Shown here: positions 57,791-64,000 of the stretch, piece after piece | How the letters are laid out: each line of letters opens with the position of its first letter | Numbering within the stretch: position 1 is the stretch's first letter | Assembly (NCBI GenBank): GCA_008828725.1 | Contig: MEHQ01001039.1 | Span: forward strand, 127,146 to 191,145 | Reading direction: 5' to 3' | DNA from: Saccharina japonica | Taxonomy: Eukaryota; Sar; Phaeophyceae; Laminariales; Laminariaceae | Length of the DNA: 64,000 nt | Program-made: the position numbers and the translations under genes | Notes under the pieces: generated by a model | Database searches by the model: none | Told to the model about the DNA's origin: nothing | Seen by the model: the letters and a program-made list of their open reading frames with translations, nothing else

Positions 57791-58339
57791 CTCTGTGTGT
57801 GTTTTTTTTTTCAATCGCAGATGGCTTTCTTGACCATGGATCCCCAATGCCTTCCTTCCTCAGATCAACGCTCGTCGCTATTTATATACATGGCTGGTCG
57901 ATACGCTCGCTGCCTTCCCTACCGAGACGCCCCAAAGCTTTCCACCGCAACAGCAGTAGTGACTTATTATCAATAGGCTCGTCGATGGACGCAAGCATGT
58001 CCAGATCGAGCGTACGTAGTGGTTGCGCTTTCGCGCCCCAGAAGTGGACGTGGCTGGACCATCTTCGGTCAGCACTGCCGGCACTCTCAAGTGAACCCCC
58101 GCTTCGGGGTCCCTACAGCAGGTTATTTTTACTCAAACATCATTCATCTAGGAATTCTGAAACCATCACCGCCGTACGTATTTATATGGCACTGCGTAAT
58201 CACGCGAGACACGTACCCGCTCAAGACGAATTTCGAATTTCCAAGCTGAGTGTCTCGACAACGAGAAGAAAACACCGAGCAATGCGATGCGCCTATAGAA
58301 TTTTCTCCTGAAGACCTGTCTTAAGGGCCCATATTAACG

Positions 58340-58393
58340 GGAATGGTCAAATGACTAAGGCAAGCAAAAAATGAGTACGCCCCCCCCCCCCCA
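58340..58393 (+). repeat. Poly-C-tailed short repeat, subtype B, 3' part
   Basis: Has GAATGGTCAAATGACTAAGG, CAAGCAAAAAATGAGTACG and a 14-base C run; the 5' end is missing. Confidence 0.75.
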
Positions 58394-58469
58394 ACATTTT
58401 GGTGGTATGTGTTGGGCTAGGTGAGCTCAGGGGTCTATGCAGCACCCCAAAAATTGGCGTCGTCGGCAT

Positions 58470-58499
58470 GATTTTTGTTGTTGTTGTTGTTGTTGTTGT
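58470..58499. repeat. GTT trinucleotide microsatellite
   Basis: Eight to nine GTT units, followed directly by a B-box-like GGTTCGATTCTC. Confidence 0.85.
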
Positions 58500-59459
58500 G
58501 CCTCGCGGTCGCTGGTTCGATTCTCGGCTTCCGCATTTAACCACTTCCAAGCATAAGAAAAGGGAATGGTACTCGTACTACTGTTCCCATGCCGAGAATC
58601 GCTTAAAACTACTCTCTCACGCCAATTTGCAACGACAAAACCAGCTTGACGTTGGCGCCCCCGACCCTGTCAATACGGGCACAATTCGGTAGTCGATATT
58701 CTACACCAATATATAGGTGTTCAAAAAGCATGCCGCCGTTCCAAGGGGAGAGGGCTGCTGGGCGGGGGCGGGGGGGGGTAGTCTAATCGGTTATTAGTTT
58801 TTTTTACCAGTACCTTCGGTATTTGGTACATTAATAGTGCGTTCGGGATTGGAGGTCCCTTATGTACGAACGCCCCTTGTCAGACATGGTACCGGGTCCC
58901 TTACAGTCAGTATACGTGGTGGGAAAAAATGGGGGTCAGAAAGTTGAGGTCGCCTATACCAGATACCGGTATACCGTTTCCCCTTATCGCGGGGTCCCTT
59001 AAAAGGGGCTAACTGCTGTATCCCTAAAAGGGGCTACCTACCTATATACCATATCATCAAATTATGCTGGAAGAAAATCGGCTCGGAAGATCACCCCAGG
59101 GGGACGGTGTGTGATGGTGCACAGCGTTTCAGCGCGCACGTACGTTCACACAGACCAAGAAGGAAGGGAGTATCCCTAGATCTGTGATGAACGATTACGG
59201 AATGCTCACACATTTGTTCCATTTGCCATCTGATACGAATCAACGTGCAGCGCTTATTCCAATCATATGTACCATCCCCATATTATATGTTTTGAAGGGT
59301 AACTTGTGCCAGTAGAATCCAATGGCTTCAAACATGGAACGCTGTTATCAATCATACCAATCAGACCTGAGTACCTGGTACTTGACAACAGTACGTATAC
59401 CGTTATTGTTATTTTGAGATATGATACGTACATAGATCATGGTGCAGAAAAAAAACAAA

Positions 59460-59570
59460 AAAACAGCTGTGTGAGATGGAGGATTTCGTCGAAACTCACA
59501 AAAACTCATACCAAAATTTGAAAAATTAAAAACGACAGCTGTGAGATCGAGGATTTCGTCGAAACTCATC
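59460..59570 (-). repeat. [10 protein letters not shown] repeat motif, two tandem copies
   Basis: Two inverted copies (about 59460-59500 and 59527-59570) of the 40-base block seen at 21394, each with ACAGCTGTG and GAGGATTTCGTCGAAACTCA. On the minus strand they read [16 protein letters not shown]; the other copy is more diverged. Confidence 0.75.
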
Positions 59571-60599
59571 TTTGCAAGCTGTGTTTGACATTATATACTA
59601 CTACGGTTTCATATGCCCCCATGTAGGATACACATCTCGTATACTGCTGTATGAGGAGAACAAAATCTGAAGGTATAGAATTCAACAAGTCACCACAATC
59701 CAAACCGCTTTTAGAAAACCCCTTACTATAGTTATCCTTAGTGACTCCGACAATTCCGAAGGGCTACGTAATCATAATAATAAACGAAGTATGATATAAT
59801 ACTTATTTGCAAGCTGTGCGTCATACATACTGTACTATGCTTCGATCGCACGTGCTACTACTGTAAATACGAGTTTCGTTCTTACATGATACTATCAACA
59901 AGATGCGTCTTATACACAGGCTATACTAAATAATAAGGCGCACATTATCCGTCTCCGGAAGCAAAAACAGCCGTTTACAGTATTAATAGTAATAGTTATT
60001 ATTACTACTGTAGTGTGTATACTTTGAAGTATATATATATTGCCGCGGAGGACACAGACAGATAGATAGATGGACAGCTCAGAATAACGACTTGCAGACT
60101 TACCGGTGAGGAGCGAGGATAATAAATGATATTAATACTGAGGGATGATGTACCGGTAACCCCTCTGGGACCCCTTTCAAGGGCCATAAGGGCTGTAAGG
60201 GATAGAAGGGATAGCGACGAACCGACGATAGCTTTTGGTATTATCAACCGTCCACGAGCAGCGTGAGCGAGCGCCCATTCAGTAGTACGGGTACAGCAGA
60301 GTTAGTACACCTGATAAGAAACAGGCTAATAAGAAAGGCAGTCAGAGGCTTAAGAGGAAACTAAGAAATTCGGGAGTCGTTATCTTGAAATTCGTGTAGA
60401 AAAAAGCACCCTCTCTCATAGAAATCCATCCAGCCTGGACCAGATTTCCTGTTTCTTATGAAGGTGTCCTGTACTGAGTACTGACTGCTGTATAGGATCG
60501 TGTTGTCCCCGTGCCCGTACGACTCCTTGCATTGCAACCATTGTACATAAGTAACTCGGACACCAATTTGTGCATATGACCCCCCAACCACACGGTGGC

Positions 60600-60980
60600 C
60601 TTCGCTACACGAGTATCATACGAGTAGTCGTAAACGTTTTTTCGTTACATAGTGAAATTCTTCGCTATAAATCGTAACTTTTCCTTCGCTGTAAGTCTTA
60701 CCCGTCGCTGCTATTAATAGACAGACGACGAGTAGTGATTTTTTTTATCGTTCATTACATCCTTCGCTATGTATTATATAATCGTGATTTTTTTTTAATC
60801 GGTTATCGTCCTTTTCTCCCTCCTTCGATTTGAAAAGCACACGATCGTATTTAGCGAAGGATGTAATTAACGATAAAACATCACACAAGGAGATATTTTT
60901 TTTCGATTACAGCGAAGGGTATATATAATTAATATAATTAACGATTAAAAGTCACGATTATAGCGAAGGGTAGGCACCGC
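60600..60980. repeat. Interleaved direct and inverted repeats around TTCGCTATAATCGTGA
   Basis: The plus strand has CCTTCGCTA at 60599, 60658, 60682 and 60770, and the reverse complement TAGCGAAGG at 60852 and 60961, with a related CAGCGAAGG at 60911. ATCGTGATTTTTTTT and AACGATAAAACATCAC, and ATTACATCCTTCGCTA and TAGCGAAGGATGTAAT, are paired arms. The block is AT-rich and looks like nested copies of one foldback element. Confidence 0.7.
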
Positions 60981-61247
60981 GTGGTTGTTTTTTTTTTTTG
61001 TAATTTTCCCCTCAGAAATCCCAAGAAGGACGTTTTTCACAGTGTGTATATATACAAGTATACCAGGTACGTGGTTTGGTGTCATATATATATATGTACC
61101 TATCGTATACCAGGTATACCTGAATCAGATCGACATAGTCACCACGCGTCCGAGGTGGTAGTGGTAGCTGTTATAAGGCTTAGATTGGATAGGTAATTGG
61201 CGAACCTCATACCAGTAGCCCAACAGACTATGACTCATTCCTCAATA

Positions 61248-61442
61248 AATGGCGTCGACGGCAGGACACGAACCTGCCCGTGAAATCACAAGGGATTCGT
61301 CGACGGCAGGACAGGAAGCTGCGCGTGAAATCACAATGGATTCCGTGTCCTGCCGTCGACACCATTTGTTAAGGCATTATTATTAATAGTCCGTTGGGTT
61401 ATGTACTGCCTTAACAAATGGCGTCGACAACAGGACATGGGT
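61248..61442. repeat. Tandem and inverted 3'-half fragments of a class II (serine-like) tRNA
   Basis: On the minus strand, 61250-61296 reads TTGTGATTTCACG (a long variable arm), GCAGG-TTCGTGT-CCTGC (a T-arm with 5-bp stem and 7-base loop), CGTCGAC (acceptor strand), G and CCA. A second minus copy follows at 61298-61344, with AATCCATTGTGATTTCACGC as in the 3' anticodon stem of tRNA-Ser. A plus-strand acceptor end with CCATTTGTTAAGGC lies at 61345-61376 and another minus one at 61408-61441. No 5' half (D-arm, anticodon) was found, so none is a working tRNA gene. The CCA suggests copies of mature tRNA or a tRNA-derived SINE. Confidence 0.7.
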
Positions 61443-61876
61443 TGTTGTAGTGCATACTTGCAGCGCTCTGCTGTTGCCACGAGAGCGACGGGTGAAATCG
61501 ACACACGGCACATATTTCGTATTTTGTGGGAAGTGTTGCCCATCCGCTGGAGGATATATAGAAATCCGAAAAAAATATATAGAAAAACCTAACAAGACAA
61601 AACAAACGCTGCGAAGTATATGCTACATATGATTCTGTGTTTCTGTTTGTTTGTTGTCGTCGCTGCTTCTGCTGCCGAATATGATACCAGTATAGTCTAG
61701 CCTTTATTACGCCCACCATCAACTTGGTGTTGCTGGAGCGCACTTTGCGGCCACAACGCTCCCAAGAGACTGCTGTACGTACATATGATATCATATTTAG
61801 AGGTACAACTTGGGTACAATTAAATTTTAATAGTGTTACCGCCGTGTGTGTCATACCCCGCGCATACCGGTACCTC

Positions 61877-61915
61877 GTACGTACGTACGTACGTACGTAC
61901 GTACGTACGTACGTA
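61877..61915. repeat. GTAC tetranucleotide repeat
   Basis: About nine GTAC units, the longest of many short GTACGTAC runs in the window. The unit is self-complementary. Confidence 0.9.
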
Positions 61916-62244
61916 GATGTAGTTCTATCAGTTTTTATCAGGAGCAGCTGCTGCACACAATGCGACGCGAGTCGGCGAGAGAAGAACGTGTTGAACCCTC
62001 CTTCTCCCGATATAATTGCAAGGCACGTACCGCACATATATAGTACGTAGTGGGGAGGGGGGAGAAGAGCTTACCATGCGACCCCGGGTCTGAGTTATAC
62101 CAGGTATTTGGACTTTTTGAATTATTTACGTAGCTTCGGGTTTTTGTTCTCCTCGTACAGCAGTATACGAGATGTATGTGTATCCTGCATGAGACCATAT
62201 AAACCCCGTAGGACGCACGATCGCAGTATCACACTCAGCTTACA

Positions 62245-62292
62245 GATATGGGTTTCGGCGAAATACTCAATCTCACAGCTCTTGTTTAATTT
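62245..62292 (+). repeat. [10 protein letters not shown] repeat motif, diverged copy
   Basis: Reads ATATGGGTTTCGGCGAAATA and CTCAATCTCACAGCTCTTG. It aligns with the 21394 block with about seven differences. Confidence 0.55.
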
Positions 62293-62579
62293 ATTTTTAT
62301 TTTTATAGATATATAAAAGTCCGACTATTCTTACTATCAATATGAGGGAGCAGGAGCAAGAAGGTCGAAGAGCGTAGATATAAATAAATAGGATGGAAAA
62401 AACAACAACAAAAAAACGCCCAGGGTACTCCAATACAGACGGTATACTATTAATAGGTATATAATATAGATATGGATATGGAATCTCCGTGAAAATAAAT
62501 CCGACCTCCTCGTACCTGAGACCTGAGACCTTGTGTCGCACATTAGCGCAGCAACATCAGCGATACATCGTATATTATT

Positions 62580-62636
62580 AAAAAAAAAAAAAAAAAAAAC
62601 AGCTGTGAGATCGAGGATTTCGTCGAAACTCATCTT
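62580..62636 (-). repeat. [10 protein letters not shown] repeat motif, A-tailed copy
   Basis: An A run of 20 at 62580-62599 is followed by CAGCTGTGAGATCGAGGATT and TCGTCGAAACTCATC. On the minus strand it reads [17 protein letters not shown]; the poly-T run after the motif is seen in several copies. Confidence 0.75.
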
Positions 62637-63710
62637 ATACATCCATACGCACTGTCTGTAGGCTACGACGTATCTATCATTATATCTTCGCAATCGTTAT
62701 ATCCAGCATGGCATTATTTGCCACTTCGCCACATTGCCAATTGAGACGGAAAATACTTGTGTGCGCATTTTTACGTCCATTGAGACGGAAACTATATCAT
62801 ATTTAAAAAATTAATAGTAGTACTGGTGGTGCAATACTGGTGCATACATAATACGCGTTGCTTTCGATGCTGTCATATACCTGGTATACGATGGGTTTTC
62901 TTCGCTGCTTGCAGGATGTTGGTTCTTCGGTGCAACACTTGCAGGCTTGCAGGGGGGGGGTGCAAGGTGCAAGGTGCAAGGTGCAAGCTATTGAATAGTG
63001 TGAAAATGGTGAACCTCTTGACGCTGCTCTTTGTTGCCGTTTCGGTGACAATAAGTGGACGGCTTCGATGACAGAGCACAGAAAATTTCCGATTCAGATT
63101 TTAACCCTAACCGTGAGATACTTCGTACAGCAGTATTCGAACACGCGCACGTATATATCAAACCAGGTATTATATTTGTACGTATGATATATATGATACG
63201 TGCTGTCTATTGTGCATGGATAAATTCCAATTCCTGTTTTTTCCTCGTTAAGATTTACCGGTATATACCTGGTAAATACATATGATATGATACTGGCAAC
63301 TGCCTTAGCGACACACTTAACCATTATCCACTCATATGATATGTTTATCATCGATCATGGATGAAATCTCGCCCCTTTGGTGTTGGACGTTAAGGGCCTT
63401 CCTTTATTATTGGAGAGCTTTTTTTTTCCCCAGAATTTCCACAACGTTCGGGATTTTTTTTAGAACTTCTTCGTATCAAGATCGTACGGAGGCGTTGTGT
63501 CACGATTTGCGAAATTTAACAGAGGGCAAAACTCACTCAAGTTAAATGTCACATTTTTTGGGGAAACAACATGAGGTAAATCTGGAAAGAAACAAAAAAC
63601 AATGCGCGAAATAAAACGTGGAAAACATGGAAATTTCGGACACAAAGTCTTTCGATAATAACCCCCCAAGTGCCCGCCACAGGTACGTACTATTAATAGA
63701 CACTGTTGCT

Positions 63711-63791
63711 ATACCTCGTACAATATATAGGTTTTTGTGTCTACCCTAGGTCCCCTATTTACTACCAAGTATTTACTATGGTCCTCCGTAA
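63711..63791. mobile_element. TA-type MITE, copy 7 (left end missing)
   Basis: The internal ATATATAGGTTTTTGTGTCT and CCTAGGTCCCCTATTTACTA are followed by a second ATTTACTATGGTCCTCCGTA end. The left terminal repeat is absent and the right end appears partly duplicated. Confidence 0.65.
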
Positions 63792-64000
63792 TAGATGGCC
63801 AATACCTGGTATGGTATATCATGATCTGTGCGAGGTGTGGAAAAGTTTGGAAGATCAGGACAAAAGAGAGTCCTCCAATAATAACGGCCTTTACTACGAT
63901 GTACCGTATCAACCAACTGCTGTCGGGTGCGACCGAAGAGCGGGACGAGTGTTGTTATATCATGCTGCGAGCGTGTCGTGGATCTTCTTTTGCACTGCTG

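Larger units (their letters stand above)
51021..64000. other. Gene-poor, repeat-rich right third of the window
   Basis: I could not assemble any conserved protein here on either strand. The sequence is dominated by short recurring words (TACCTGGTA, TACTGCTGTA, TATTAATAGT, GTACGTAC, CTTCGAAGTATA), simple repeats and the dispersed elements listed separately. Open frames that are longest or least biased are 53021-53248 (+), 55181-55504 (-), 57634-58311 (+, over a foldback) and 60361-60591 (-); none has a motif I recognise. The Pol III-like word GGTTCGATTCTC at 58518 is a lone B-box-like match. Confidence 0.55.

Noticed and set aside
57634-58311. 225-codon plus-strand frame
   Set aside because: Its first part runs over a foldback repeat and a T run, and the peptide is Ser/Arg-rich without motif.
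58505-58535. Pol III B box GGTTCGATTCTC
   Set aside because: No matching A box at a suitable distance and no tRNA-like fold; a single 11-base match is expected by chance in 64 kb.
21394-62636. Hammerhead ribozyme in the GATGAG...CGAAA block
   Set aside because: GATGAG and CGAAA are present, but the bases before GATGA are AA or TA, not CU, and stem II would have only one or two pairs.
1-64000. CRISPR array, bacterial operons, plasmid or phage features
   Set aside because: Spliceosomal introns, flagellar dynein and a plastid leader show a eukaryotic nuclear genome; no regularly spaced repeats with unique spacers were seen.

Overview
The window looks like nuclear DNA of a photosynthetic heterokont (an ochrophyte alga with flagellated cells). 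Three things point that way. Genes are split into many short exons (about 50-210 bases) separated by introns of 0.2-3.7 kb with GT..AG borders. One protein starts with a signal peptide ending in an A-FAP motif, the hallmark of heterokont bipartite plastid leaders. Another protein is an axonemal dynein subunit. I cannot name the genus.

Layout: (1) 824-2369 (+) carries the last two exons of a Pellino-family RING-like ubiquitin ligase that enters from the left. (2) 7363-25396 (-) is a complete 15-exon gene for the outer-arm axonemal dynein intermediate chain DNAI1/IC78. (3) 26163-32317 (+) is a complete 5-exon gene for a ZRANB2-type splicing factor, divergent from the dynein gene across 766 bases. 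(4) 34499-36127 (-) is a single-exon gene for a disordered basic protein with an N-terminal KEN box and a C-terminus that may be a sororin domain. (5) 42988-49205 (-) is a complete 8-exon gene for plastid protein CGLD27/Ycf36 (DUF1230). (6) 50107-51020 (+) may be a tiny two-exon gene of unknown function. (7) From 51 kb to the right end I find no convincing gene, only dispersed and simple repeats.

The genes do not form a pathway. They serve cilia, mRNA splicing, perhaps chromosome cohesion, plastid biogenesis and ubiquitin signalling. They were assembled by reading conserved peptides and checking that reading phase carries across every intron; each full gene gives a frame-consistent product (662, 324, 542 and 307 residues).

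Introns and intergenic DNA hold many small non-autonomous elements: a TA-flanked MITE family (7 copies), hAT-type foldback MITEs (one with a perfect 8-bp target duplication), poly-C-tailed short repeats (10 copies), a 280-bp A-tailed repeat, fragments of a class II (serine-like) tRNA in tandem and inverted order, and several long palindromes. No reverse transcriptase, transposase, CRISPR array, rRNA or intact tRNA was seen. No new multi-gene system is evident; the best leads are the sororin-like protein, the tRNA-derived array, the repeated 12-residue reading-frame motif and the poly-C-tailed repeat.
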